Assembly (NCBI GenBank): GCA_963807225.1
Contig: CAWEAD010000006.1
Span: forward strand, 66,392 to 130,391
Direction: 5' to 3'
Source of the DNA: JAGVGT01 sp963807225
Lineage (GTDB): Bacteria > Desulfobacterota > Desulfobulbia > Desulfobulbales > JAGXFP01
DNA: 64,000 nt
In this document: piece by piece, positions 19,928 to 28,382 of the stretch
Position numbering within the stretch: the first letter of the stretch is position 1
Layout: each line of letters opens with the position of its first letter
Program-made: the position numbers and the translations under genes
Notes under the pieces: model-generated
Told to the model about the DNA's origin: nothing
What the model saw: only the letters and a program-made list of their open reading frames with translations
Database searches by the model: none

Positions 19928-20701
19928 CTAAAAATCACTTTCGGTACTGGTCGGTCTGACCTGAAGTTGCTGCAAGCCGCGATAGTGTTGCCAGGTGCAA
20001 TAGGCCATGCAACTCCCAAGAATCACCAGCAGCAGTAAGGATGAATCTATCGTACCCACCCCCAGTCCACCATGTCCGAGAGGCTTGGTGAAAAGATCCC
20101 CGAAAGTCGCGCCAAAGGGACGGGTCAGCACAAAAGCCAGCCAGAACAGTAATACCTTGGGAACCTTGGTGAAGTAGGCAGCAAACGCAGCCAGGGCCAG
20201 CGCCATGCCGATCAGTTCCGCGCCACCGGCATAGCCGAGCCCTGAGGTATCGGAGAAAAAATCGCCCAAGGCGGTGCCCAGGGTGTTCGACACCAGGATT
20301 GCTATCCAGTACAACAACTCCGCCTTGGACGACCTGATCTTCTCCACATCCAGCGGTTGCCCACTAAGCCGCCAAAAGGTGAAGATTGCCAGCAGAATGG
20401 CAAGCAGAATCGCCGAGCCTGTTACATAGCCGAGATGCAGAGTGCGATCCATGTAATCCGAAATCGTGGTACCGACCATCGTAGTTGAGAGGATTACGCT
20501 CCAGTAGATGACGGGATGGTATTTTTTGCTGCCCAGCTGTGGAATGACCGTGACCAGGAAGAAGCCGAACAAAATTATCGAACTAACGGCGTAACCCAGA
20601 TTCAGGGTCATGGACAGCAGGTCGCCGGAAGTCTCACCCAGAGTGGTAGCGGCTATTTTCATGATCCAGAAGAGGAGAGTGACTTCGGGGAGTTTCTTCA
20701 T
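19928..20701 (-). CDS. DUF347 (COG4705-like) multi-pass membrane protein
   Basis: A 257-residue integral membrane protein with about eight transmembrane segments. It shows four internal repeats with the DUF347 pattern, for example TTLGETSGDLLS, NTLGTALGDFF and RPFGATFGDLF. Function is unknown. The start is supported by AGGAAC before ATG. It lies 120 bases downstream of the first PepSY gene on the same strand, and genes of this family often accompany PepSY and two-component genes, so co-regulation is likely. Its transport substrate, if any, cannot be read from the sequence. Confidence 0.85.
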   Translation of the reverse strand: MKKLPEVTLLFWIMKIAATTLGETSGDLLSMTLNLGYAVSSIILFGFFLVTVIPQLGSKKYHPVIYWSVILSTTMVGTTISDYMDRTLHLGYVTGSAILLAILLAIFTFWRLSGQPLDVEKIRSSKAELLYWIAILVSNTLGTALGDFFSDTSGLGYAGGAELIGMALALAAFAAYFTKVPKVLLFWLAFVLTRPFGATFGDLFTKPLGHGGLGVGTIDSSLLLLVILGSCMAYCTWQHYRGLQQLQVRPTSTESDF

Positions 20702-20820
20702 TGTTCCTGTATCCTTTGGTTGAAAGCGGCTGCAAAACAGTCGATAAACTCATGGGACCAGATCAGCCTCACGTTTCTCACAACCAGAAATGGGGGCTGA
20801 TTAATTAGCTGCTCCAGCTA

Positions 20821-21132
20821 TTATTCCGCATTCGACCCTTCAGAGGCATTTTCCAGAACTTTGCCGGTTCCGGCGTCGACGTTGACTTCCTGCAAGACCG
20901 TATCGTGTTGAATATTGAAGGAATAGCACAGGCCACTGCGACTATTTTCATGCTCCAATTCCTCCTCGGTGATATTGCCTGGATAGGCCTTGAGGGCAAT
21001 GGCCCGGGCCTGTTCCAGGTTGATCTTGGCCTCTCCGGCTAATTCCTGGCCCGTAAAGGCGAAGGCATTGGCCGCAGCCCCGGTCAAAACCAGACCCAGC
21101 GAGATAATTATCTGCTTATTCACTATTTTCAT
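20821..21132 (-). CDS. PepSY-domain exported protein 1
   Basis: A 103-residue protein with a cleavable signal peptide (KQIIISLGLVLTGAAANAFA) and one PepSY domain: INLEQARAIALKAYPG and the strand-rich VNVDAGTGKVLE. PepSY proteins are periplasmic, often inhibitory or sensor-linked. The TACTCC complement gives a GGAGTA ribosome site before ATG. It is a paralogue of the gene at 22208-22519 and has the same upstream operator. Likely partner of the nearby sensor kinase. Confidence 0.9.
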   Translation of the reverse strand: MKIVNKQIIISLGLVLTGAAANAFAFTGQELAGEAKINLEQARAIALKAYPGNITEEELEHENSRSGLCYSFNIQHDTVLQEVNVDAGTGKVLENASEGSNAE

Positions 21133-21203
21133 GTTGATACTCCTGTTGAATAATTAAGTTCGGGCCGGCGCCTCATGCACCCACCACGATGAACACTCTA
21201 CAT

Positions 21204-21228
21204 CACGAAAATTAGCCGATGATTAGCC
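21204..21228 (-). promoter_or_regulatory. Direct-repeat operator upstream of PepSY gene 1
   Basis: On the minus strand GGCTAATC and GGCTAATT are repeated with an 11-base period, as in OmpR-family sites, followed by TTCGTG and a possible -10 (TAGAGT). The same arrangement precedes the second PepSY gene. Confidence 0.6.
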
Positions 21229-21362
21229 AGGAAAATTTGTTTTCGCGGTAAAGTGCGGAATCGGAGAGGGGGATGACTTACAACCAATGAGACTGGTTTA
21301 TGTTCTACCTGGCGGGACAGCTGGCGCCAAGGGTCATCAATTTGAATTTAAGGCGTCTTTCT

Positions 21363-21440
21363 GACAATTTTCCGCAAAATCAGTTGGTTTGCGCGGGTTT
21401 GTACGGAAAGATCAATCTGTCCGCCCTCCGGGGTAGGTAC
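21363..21440 (-). pseudogene. Histidine kinase fragment (relic of a paralogous sensor)
   Basis: Read in the frame one off from the YkgJ-like gene, 26 codons spell TPEGGQIDLSVQTRANQLIL, nearly the same as the N-box-adjacent segment of the kinase at 17739-19099 (TPEGGQVDLSVQTAVQG). Nothing else of the kinase remains. It marks a recombination or deletion junction. Confidence 0.7.
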
Positions 21441-21822
21441 GGTTGAAACGGTAACCGCATTGACTGCCACATAGTTTTACATCATCAATGTCCCGCTGAT
21501 CTATCGGGAAGACTTTACAGGCCTTCGGCCGGTAGGAACCATAGGTCAGACACCGGCCTTGCCTGGTCAGCATTGGGCAGGTAAAGAGCAGGTTACAGCA
21601 AGTACCGCATTGATTGCATCCGCCTTCACGGAGTTGCAACTCCCGCTGAATATGCCCTTTACGGAAATGAACCAGAAAAAAACGCCTTAACTTGCCTGTC
21701 GTGTGAAGCACAAAACGGGAATTATGATAGGTATGGGTGATCGTGAAATTCAGACGACGGAATAAACTCGTTAAAGCGGTCTGGTTAAACCATATGTTTA
21801 CGTTTTGGCGCAGCGGTTGCAT
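21412..21822 (-). CDS. YkgJ-like Cys-cluster protein (zinc/iron chelatase domain)
   Basis: About 136 residues with the YkgJ/COG0727 signature: CNQCGTCC, then CPMLTRQGRCLTYGSYRPKA and CKVFPID. Such proteins bind metal through conserved cysteines; function is unproven. Start chosen at ATG 21822 since AAGGAG lies upstream. The last residues (TYPGGRTD) are not family sequence. They come from out-of-frame translation of a histidine-kinase relic, so the original 3' end was replaced. It sits between the two PepSY genes. Confidence 0.82.
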   Translation of the reverse strand: MQPLRQNVNIWFNQTALTSLFRRLNFTITHTYHNSRFVLHTTGKLRRFFLVHFRKGHIQRELQLREGGCNQCGTCCNLLFTCPMLTRQGRCLTYGSYRPKACKVFPIDQRDIDDVKLCGSQCGYRFNRTYPGGRTD

Positions 21823-22151
21823 TTTTATTTTCTCCTTCTGGGAGGGCACTCCCTTGCTTCAGGTAGAATTTTAACGTCCATGAATAATTTGTGGCAAGAA
21901 CAGGCAATAAGTTCGTCGCAAACATTTTACTATACTGGCCCTCTGTCGGAGAGGAATGGGCAGGGGAAAATCGTCTCCACGCCCCATTGATTCGTTTCGG
22001 TACGAAAAGGCCACGCTTCCTGAGAGGAGAAACCGGTTAGTATACGGAGCCGCCCTGCGAGCTTTAAGTGTAATTTGAAGCCACCGGCTTTTGGCCTGTG
22101 GAGACTTCATCCCAAACGTTGGCGAAAAACCGGCCAGAAAACCTGAGATTA

Positions 22152-22195
22152 GAGAAGATCCTCCATTCCACTAAACAATAACGGGGGATCTTCTC
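22152..22195 (-). terminator. Hairpin after PepSY gene 2
   Basis: GAGAAGATCC and GGATCTTCTC form a 10-bp stem with a 24-base loop just after the minus-strand stop at 22208. The T-run is weak, so termination is likely but not certain. The rest of the 21850-22207 gap shows no gene. Confidence 0.5.
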
Positions 22196-22207
22196 AGCTT
22201 CAGGTGG

Positions 22208-22519
22208 TTAGTCCGCGTCAGGACCTTCCGGGGCATTTTCCAGCACCTTGCCGCTCCCAGCGTCCACCCCGACTTCCTGGGTGGCCTTGCCGTGTCGGAT
22301 GTCGAAGGAATAGCGCAGGCCACTGCCGCCTTTCTCCGGTTCCAGTTCCACATCGGTGATTTCGCCGGGATGAGCCTTGAGGGCAATGGCCCGAGCCGCT
22401 TCCAGACTGATTTTGGCCTGGCCGGCGAATTGCTGGCCCGTATAGGCCAAGGCATTGGCTGCGGCCATCGTCAGCCCCAGACTCAGCAAGATAATTACTT
22501 GTTTCTTCACTGCTATCAT
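22208..22519 (-). CDS. PepSY-domain exported protein 2
   Basis: A 103-residue paralogue of the protein at 20821-21132. Signal peptide (QVIILLSLGLTMAAANALA) then PepSY domain with ISLEAARAIALKAHPGEI and VGVDAGSGKVLENAPEG. Start at ATG 22519 is supported by AGGAGC seven bases upstream and by alignment with the paralogue. The upstream operator is conserved too, so the duplication included the control region. Confidence 0.9.
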   Translation of the reverse strand: MIAVKKQVIILLSLGLTMAAANALAYTGQQFAGQAKISLEAARAIALKAHPGEITDVELEPEKGGSGLRYSFDIRHGKATQEVGVDAGSGKVLENAPEGPDAD

Positions 22520-22591
22520 GACGTTGCTCCTGTCGATATGATTGATTTTCGGGTTGACTCCTGATTGCCCACCCACCATGGTAAGCACTTT

Positions 22592-22620
22592 ACACCACGA
22601 AAATTAGCCCTTGATTAGCC
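22592..22620 (-). promoter_or_regulatory. Direct-repeat operator upstream of PepSY gene 2
   Basis: On the minus strand GGCTAATC and GGCTAATT repeat with an 11-base period, then TTCGTG and a possible -10 TAAAGT. It is almost identical to the site at 21204-21228 and at the same distance (about 85-100 bases) from the start codon. Confidence 0.62.
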
Positions 22621-22822
22621 GGTAAATAATTTTTTGGCCGGGGATAGAACGGAATGTGGAAATCGATTTAACCCGGCCCGAAATTTATGAATGCCGTCTG
22701 AGGCAGTTCATAGTATTCCTATGTTCTGAACAAAATTACCGGCATCTCCGGCTGGAGCCAGGAGCGGCCCCGCCTCCAGCTCTGTTAATTCCAGGTTATC
22801 AACCTCTGGTCTCTTGAAAAAC

Positions 22823-24118
22823 ATGAGCGAAAAAGAACCGAAATCCGCCGCCATAAATATCATCTGGCTGGCCATGATCCTGATGGCCACGGTTACCGCC
22901 GCCTATACCGGCCGCATGGATGAAATTACCAGGGCCTCCTTCGATTCCGCCAAAGCGGCGGTGACCCTGGCCATCAGTCTGATCGGCCCCATGGCCCTAT
23001 GGCTGGGCCTCATGAAGGTGGCCGAAGCCGGCGGGCTGCTGCGCCTGCTGGCCCGGGGAATGCGGCCCTTGATGACCCGGCTCTTCCCTGAGGTGCCGCC
23101 GGAACACCCGGCCATGAGCGCGATGATCATGAACCTGGCCGCCAATGCCTTGGGACTGGGTAACGCCGCTACGCCGATGGGCATCAAGGCCATGCAGGAA
23201 CTCGACAAACTGGCAGCTGAAAAAGGCACCGCCACCAATGCCATGTGCCAGTTTCTGGCGATCAATACCTCCAGCGTCACTATCCTGCCTCTTGGGGTAA
23301 TCACGGTCCGGGCGGCGGCCGGGGCTCATGACCCGGCCGGGATTTTTTTGCCGTCGCTGGTGGCCACCATCTGCTCCACGGCGGTGGCGATCATCGCCGC
23401 CCGCACCCTGGCCGGCCCCGATGTCAGCATCAGCCCGGTTGAGTTTGAAGAAACTCCGGACGAATCCGAACAGCCGATCACTTCCGGTTTCATGCTTAGT
23501 CCGGCCGGCCGTTTTATGGTGGCGGTTTTCGCGGTGCTGATGGCCGGCGCCATGATTTACCGTGGCATCATCACGCCAACGCCTGATTCCTTCACCGGCC
23601 TGGTCAGCGCCACTTCGGCCTGGCTCATTCCGCTGATCATCTGCGCGCTTCTGATCTTCGGCTACTGGCGTGGAGTAAAGGTTTACGAGTCCCTCACCGA
23701 AGGGGCCGGCGAAGGGTTCACCACCACGGTCAAGATCATCCCTTTCATGGTGGCGATCTTCGTCGCCATCGGCATGCTCAGGGCCAGCGGCGCCCTCGAG
23801 ATCATGATCAACCTTCTGTCGCCGCTGACCACCATGGTCGGGATGCCGGCCGAGGCCCTGTCGATGGCCCTGCTGCGGCCACTTTCCGGTTCCGGGGCCT
23901 TCGGACTGATGAGCGAGATCGTCAGCCGCGACCCGGACAGTTTTCTCTCTTTCCTGGTTTCGACCATGCAGGGTTCCACCGAGACCACCTTTTACGTACT
24001 GGCGGTCTATTTCGGGGCGGTGGGCATCAAAAGAACCCGTCATGCCCTGCCTGCCGCGCTCTGCGCCGACGCCGCCGGAATCATCGCCTCGGTAGCGCTA
24101 TGCAATCTGCTCTATTGA
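22823..24118 (+). CDS. SpmA-SpmB fusion, nucleoside-recognition (Gate) domain membrane protein
   Basis: A 431-residue polytopic membrane protein made of two Gate domains. The N-terminal half resembles spore maturation protein A (LGLMKVAEAGGLLRLLARGM, NLAANALGLGNAATPMG). The C-terminal half resembles SpmB (RASGALEIMINLLSPLT, STMQGSTETTFYVLAVYFG). In non-sporulating bacteria the two are often fused; the role is unknown, possibly transport. ATG 22823 is preferred over an upstream TTG. It stands alone, between the PepSY region and convergent rlmN. Confidence 0.9.
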   Translation: MSEKEPKSAAINIIWLAMILMATVTAAYTGRMDEITRASFDSAKAAVTLAISLIGPMALWLGLMKVAEAGGLLRLLARGMRPLMTRLFPEVPPEHPAMSAMIMNLAANALGLGNAATPMGIKAMQELDKLAAEKGTATNAMCQFLAINTSSVTILPLGVITVRAAAGAHDPAGIFLPSLVATICSTAVAIIAARTLAGPDVSISPVEFEETPDESEQPITSGFMLSPAGRFMVAVFAVLMAGAMIYRGIITPTPDSFTGLVSATSAWLIPLIICALLIFGYWRGVKVYESLTEGAGEGFTTTVKIIPFMVAIFVAIGMLRASGALEIMINLLSPLTTMVGMPAEALSMALLRPLSGSGAFGLMSEIVSRDPDSFLSFLVSTMQGSTETTFYVLAVYFGAVGIKRTRHALPAALCADAAGIIASVALCNLLY

Positions 24119-24287
24119 GAGATTGTCGCCAAGGGTCGTTGGTCGAAGGGGCGGCAAAAAAGCGGGGACAGAGCCGGACGGCGGAGCAGGGGAGAGCGGT
24201 ATGACAGTTCTTCGAGCTGAAGATCTCCGAAACCAGCCGGGGCCTGGAGCGGAGTAGAAATTCGGACTGATTAACGGTTCGGGCGGA

Positions 24288-25559
24288 TTACTGACGAGTA
24301 AGCTCGCCATCATCGCCGTCTGCCGCGTCAACCGCCTGTTCGACCGCGCCGACCCGGTCGGCCAGCTGCCCGCAGGCCGCCGAGATGTCGCTGCCCCGGC
24401 TGAAACGGATGAATACGGTAAAGCCGGCGTCCCAGAGAATTTTTTGAAAGGCCATGATCCGGTTGCGGGAAGGCTGCTCGTAGGGCAGGCCGGGGCAGGG
24501 GTTGAAGGGCAGGAGATTGATCTTACAGCGCATCCCCGCCAGTTTCCGGGCCAGTTCGCGGGCATCGGCGTCGGAGTCGTTCAGATCCTTGATCAGGATG
24601 TACTCGAACATGATCATCCGCCGGTTAGGCATCGGGTAGCGGCGGCAAGCCTCCAGCAGCATTTCCACCGGATATTTGTCATTCACCGGCATCAGCTGGC
24701 TGCGCACCCGGTTATCGACGCTGTGCAGGGAGACCGCCAGATTGACGGCGGTCTTTTCACCCAACTCCTGCATCCGGGGCAGCAACCCGCAGGTGGAGAC
24801 GGTCACCCGCCGGCCGGAAAAGTCCAAGCCCAGCTGGTCGGTTAGAATCTCCAGGGCGATCAGCAGGTTGTCGAGGTTGGCCAGCGGCTCGCCCATGCCC
24901 ATGAAAACCAGGTTGGTGATGCAGCCGTTACGCCGATCGGTGCCGGGGCACATCTCCGCCGGCAGATCGTCCCGGACCGCACAGATCTGGCCGACGATCT
25001 CGGCCGGGGTCAGATTGCGTTTGAAGCCCATGGTGCCGGTGAGACAGAAACGGCAGCCCATGGCGCAACCGACCTGGGAGGAAACGCAGAGGGTATTGCG
25101 ATCCTCCTCCGGGATCAGCACCGACTCGATGATTTGGCCGTCGCTCAAGCGGAAGGCATACTTGATGGTGCCGTCACTGGAGACTTCCTTCTTCTCAACC
25201 GTCAATCGACTTATTTCCGCCTTCTCGCTCAGTTCGGCCCGGGCCGTTTTGGCCAGGTCGGTCATCTGGGCAAAATCGGTGATCCCCGGCCGGTAGAGCC
25301 AGGAAAAGATCTGGTTGCCCCGGAAGGGCGACCAGCCCAGATCTTTGGCATAGTCGATCAAGGCGCTACGGGTGAGGTTTTTCAGGTCGATTTTGGGCAT
25401 TTGGTAGGCGGACTCAAACGATTCAAACTCTTTTTCGGCAGTTTCTGTGGTGCTCGGCTGCGTGAGATGGGGAAAGGCTAACGGTATTACTGCTAAATTA
25501 ACTGCCTTACAATAGTCATTGATTTGGTATTTACAAGAAGCTGGGGCAACAGGCGGCAT
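24288..25559 (-). CDS. rlmN: RlmN, dual-specificity 23S rRNA A2503/tRNA methyltransferase (copy 1)
   Basis: Radical SAM enzyme that methylates C2 of adenosine in 23S rRNA. The cluster motif CAMGCRFC, the GMGEPLAN segment, and the C-terminal catalytic Cys in SAACGQL are present. Conserved RlmN sequence begins at MPKIDLKNLTR (ATG 25400), but the upstream ATG 25559 has a good GGGAG site, so the protein may carry an extra 53 N-terminal residues. Intact, GC-rich, and probably the functional copy; a second frameshifted copy is at 58433-59466. Confidence 0.94.
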   Translation of the reverse strand: MPPVAPASCKYQINDYCKAVNLAVIPLAFPHLTQPSTTETAEKEFESFESAYQMPKIDLKNLTRSALIDYAKDLGWSPFRGNQIFSWLYRPGITDFAQMTDLAKTARAELSEKAEISRLTVEKKEVSSDGTIKYAFRLSDGQIIESVLIPEEDRNTLCVSSQVGCAMGCRFCLTGTMGFKRNLTPAEIVGQICAVRDDLPAEMCPGTDRRNGCITNLVFMGMGEPLANLDNLLIALEILTDQLGLDFSGRRVTVSTCGLLPRMQELGEKTAVNLAVSLHSVDNRVRSQLMPVNDKYPVEMLLEACRRYPMPNRRMIMFEYILIKDLNDSDADARELARKLAGMRCKINLLPFNPCPGLPYEQPSRNRIMAFQKILWDAGFTVFIRFSRGSDISAACGQLADRVGAVEQAVDAADGDDGELTRQ

Positions 25560-25656
25560 CTGTTCTCCCTCTCCCTGGAGGAAGAGGGTCGGGATGAGGG
25601 GGAATTAACCTTCGTTCTCTTCCTTTATTCTTCCGACTCCTGAAGACTATCTCTGC

Positions 25657-26526
25657 TCACAGCGCCCGCAGATGCTCGGGCTTGAGGCCGATCTTTCCGG
25701 CCCGGGCCTGCCGGATTGCCGTCAGCACCTGCTCCTTGTCCCTGGGCATCCTGCAGTTCAGGGGCAGATAGTTGGAGGCGTGATTGGTCTGCAGCTGCAG
25801 GCGTTTCGTCTCGATATTCTCCACCATGACGTAAAGTTCTTCCAGTAGACCGTCCCGGTCGGGCAGAGTGAATTCACCCTTGGTGGCCTGGTCGAAGAGC
25901 GGGGTGCCGGGCAGCAGCATCAGGGTCAGGACCCCGACCTGGTTGGGTTGCATGGCGCTGATTACCCTGCCGGTCTCAATCGCGTGCTGTCGGGAATCTT
26001 GCCGCCCGGCGATGCCGAGCAGCGCGGTAACCGAGAGAAAGAGCCCGGCTGCCCGGATCCGTTGCCCGAAACCGATCTGCGCGGCCGAATCAACCCCCTT
26101 GTTGATGGCGGTCAGGGTCGGGTCATGCCCGCTCTCCAGCCCCATGTAGACCCGATTCAGCCCCAGACCCTTCAGTTCCTCCAGGTCGGCCACGCTTTTA
26201 CGCAGCCCGTTCTTGGCGTTGCCGTAGAGGGAGATGCGCTTGACCCAGGGCAGCTGTTGCCGAATCCTGGTCAACAGGGCGACCAAACGGTGCTGCGGCA
26301 GGCTCAGGACATCGCCGTCGGCCAAAAATATCCGGTTCTGGCGCCGGCAGTAACGGGCGGCAAAATCGAGGTCGGCGTCGATAATCCGTTCATCCTTGAG
26401 CCGGAAAAGCTCGCCCCGGTACGTGCCGCAAAAGGTGCAACGGTTGTGGCTGCAGCCCACGGTAACCTGCAGGATGATGCTGTCGGCTTCGCTGGGCGGC
26501 CGAATTATATTGCCGACGTAATCCAT
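25657..26526 (-). CDS. Radical SAM protein, uncharacterised
   Basis: A 289-residue radical SAM domain protein. The Fe-S motif is CSHNRCTFCGTY (C-x4-C-x2-C). The SAM-binding barrel continues with IFLADGDVLSLP and VYMGLESGHD. The type resembles short Elp3/B12-less radical SAM oxidoreductases of unknown substrate. It starts 15 bases after serC on the same strand, so the two are cotranscribed. No accessory domain is visible. Confidence 0.85.
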   Translation of the reverse strand: MDYVGNIIRPPSEADSIILQVTVGCSHNRCTFCGTYRGELFRLKDERIIDADLDFAARYCRRQNRIFLADGDVLSLPQHRLVALLTRIRQQLPWVKRISLYGNAKNGLRKSVADLEELKGLGLNRVYMGLESGHDPTLTAINKGVDSAAQIGFGQRIRAAGLFLSVTALLGIAGRQDSRQHAIETGRVISAMQPNQVGVLTLMLLPGTPLFDQATKGEFTLPDRDGLLEELYVMVENIETKRLQLQTNHASNYLPLNCRMPRDKEQVLTAIRQARAGKIGLKPEHLRAL

Positions 26527-26541
26527 GGACCGGGCCGGACC

Positions 26542-27624
26542 TCAGCCCTGGCGCTTTTCGAACTCCTGCATGAAACCGATCAACTTCTCCACGCCCTGGC
26601 GCGGGAAGGCGTTATAAATCGAGGCCCGGCAACCACCAACCGAACGATGACCCTTGAGGCCGTCGAGCCCTTGGGCCGTGGCCTCCTTGACGAACTGGGC
26701 CTCCAGCTCCGGAGTGGGCAGGTTGAAGGTGACGTTCATGTTGGAGCGGGACTCCGGCCGGGCATGGCCCCGGTAAAAATCGCCGGCGTCAATGGCCTGA
26801 TAGAGCAGGGCGGCTTTGTCGCGATTCATTTCGGTCATGGTCGGCAGGCCGCCCAGTTTCTTGAGCCACTTCAAAACCAGGCCGATGACATGGATGGAGA
26901 AGCAGGGCGGGGTATTGAACATGGAATCGGCGTCGGCATGGGTCTTATACTTCAACATGGTGGCGACGTTGGCCGGGGTGCGGTCCAACAGGTCCTCGCG
27001 AATGAAGACCACGGTACAGCCGGCCGGCCCCATGTTTTTCTGGGCTCCGGCGAAAACCAGGCCGAAGGGTGAAAAATCGAAGGGTCGCGAGAGAATGTCC
27101 GAGGACATATCGCAGACCAGCATCTGGTCAACCTGGGGCATGGTCTGGAACTGGGTGCCGAAAATGGTATTGTTGGAGACGAAGTAGAGATACTCGGCAT
27201 CAGCGTCCACTCGATAGTCGCCCGGGGCCGGGACATGGTTGAAATTGCTTTCCTCGCTGGTGTAAGCGACCTGCACCTCGCCGAAGAGTTTGGCCTCCTT
27301 GATCGCCTTCTTGGACCAGGTTCCGGTATTGAGGTATGCCCCCTTCTTGCCGGGGCCCAGAAGGTTCATCGGCACCATGGCAAACTGCAGGGAAGCGCCG
27401 CCCTGCAGGAAAAGTACCTTGAAATTATTCGGCACACCCAGGATTTCCCGGAGCAGGGCTTCGGTTTCTTCGGCTACGGCGATGAAATCCTTGCTGCGGT
27501 GGCTCATCTCGATCAGGCCGATTCCCTTGTCGTTGAAATTGACAATGTCCCGGGCGGCCTGCTCGAGAACCTCCACGGGCAGAACGGCGGGGCCGGCGCT
27601 GAAATTAAATATTCTGTCAGGCAT
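26542..27624 (-). CDS. serC: SerC, phosphoserine aminotransferase
   Basis: PLP enzyme of serine biosynthesis, converting 3-phosphohydroxypyruvate plus glutamate to phosphoserine. The 360-residue length is standard. Signatures: NFSAGPAVLP at the N-terminus, FLQGGASLQF, the PLP lysine in FAGAQKNMGPAG, and GHRSVGGCRASIYNA near the C-terminus. GGAGGATAAA precedes ATG. First gene of a two-gene unit with the downstream radical SAM protein. Serine also feeds one-carbon folate metabolism. Confidence 0.97.
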   Translation of the reverse strand: MPDRIFNFSAGPAVLPVEVLEQAARDIVNFNDKGIGLIEMSHRSKDFIAVAEETEALLREILGVPNNFKVLFLQGGASLQFAMVPMNLLGPGKKGAYLNTGTWSKKAIKEAKLFGEVQVAYTSEESNFNHVPAPGDYRVDADAEYLYFVSNNTIFGTQFQTMPQVDQMLVCDMSSDILSRPFDFSPFGLVFAGAQKNMGPAGCTVVFIREDLLDRTPANVATMLKYKTHADADSMFNTPPCFSIHVIGLVLKWLKKLGGLPTMTEMNRDKAALLYQAIDAGDFYRGHARPESRSNMNVTFNLPTPELEAQFVKEATAQGLDGLKGHRSVGGCRASIYNAFPRQGVEKLIGFMQEFEKRQG

Positions 27625-27894
27625 TTTATCCTCCGGTTATAGGCGGCTGTGATTGGATTGTAATAAAGAAACGGCGATCAGGGGTCTATGGATACCCGAT
27701 TGTGTGGAGATTTGCAAAAAATATCATGGGGGCGACAGTTCGAAGCCCATTATTTTTACGCACTTTATCGACCCCGGGCCAACCGTCTCGGGATTAATTT
27801 TGTTGCTTCCCGGTGGCTTTTTAGGAGACCCTTAAGAAGGGTGGCCGAGAATCCGATTCATTTAATAGAGATGCCTGTTACCGGGGGAAGAAAG

Positions 27895-28293
27895 ATGACA
27901 CCGAAAAAGATCCTGATCGTCGAGGACGAAAAAGACATCCGGGATGTCCTGCGGGAACTCTTCACCTACCACGGTTACGATCCGGTCTGCTTCGCCAATG
28001 CGGATGAGGCCCTGCAGTACTTGAGCCCCGACATCCAGGTGATGTTCCTCGACCTGAAGCTGCCCGGGGAAATCGATGGCCTGGAACTATGCCGCCGGAT
28101 TCGCCGGAAATACCCGGCCGCCTGTATCTTCGCGATGACCGGTTATGCCTCGCTCTTTGAACTGGCCGACTGCCGGGCCGCCGGTTTCGACGATTATTTC
28201 ACCAAACCGGCCAAACTGGAAATGCTGCTGATGGCCACCCGACAGGGTTTCGAGAAGGTCAAGCGCTGGGAAAAAGAGAAGGTCGCCGAATAG
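27895..28293 (+). CDS. Single-domain response regulator
   Basis: A 132-residue receiver domain with VEDEKD, phospho-acceptor Asp in MFLDLKLPG, Thr in MTGYASL and Lys in FTKPAKLE. The start is taken at ATG 27895 after GGGGGAAGAAAG. Upstream open sequence to 27688 lacks a ribosome site. No output domain or adjacent kinase. Located before miaA, with a 90-base gap. Confidence 0.9.
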   Translation: MTPKKILIVEDEKDIRDVLRELFTYHGYDPVCFANADEALQYLSPDIQVMFLDLKLPGEIDGLELCRRIRRKYPAACIFAMTGYASLFELADCRAAGFDDYFTKPAKLEMLLMATRQGFEKVKRWEKEKVAE

Positions 28294-28382
28294 TTTTCTG
28301 GCCTTCCCGCTGCCGTCCAGGTCTGCCGCCTGGACAATAATAATACGGTTTTTCTGTTGACGGTCTGGTAATATCCGGACTG

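Noticed and set aside
22152..22195. Riboswitch in the gap between PepSY gene 2 and the YkgJ-like gene
   Set aside because: Only one simple hairpin is present, placed after a stop codon; it is better read as a terminator.
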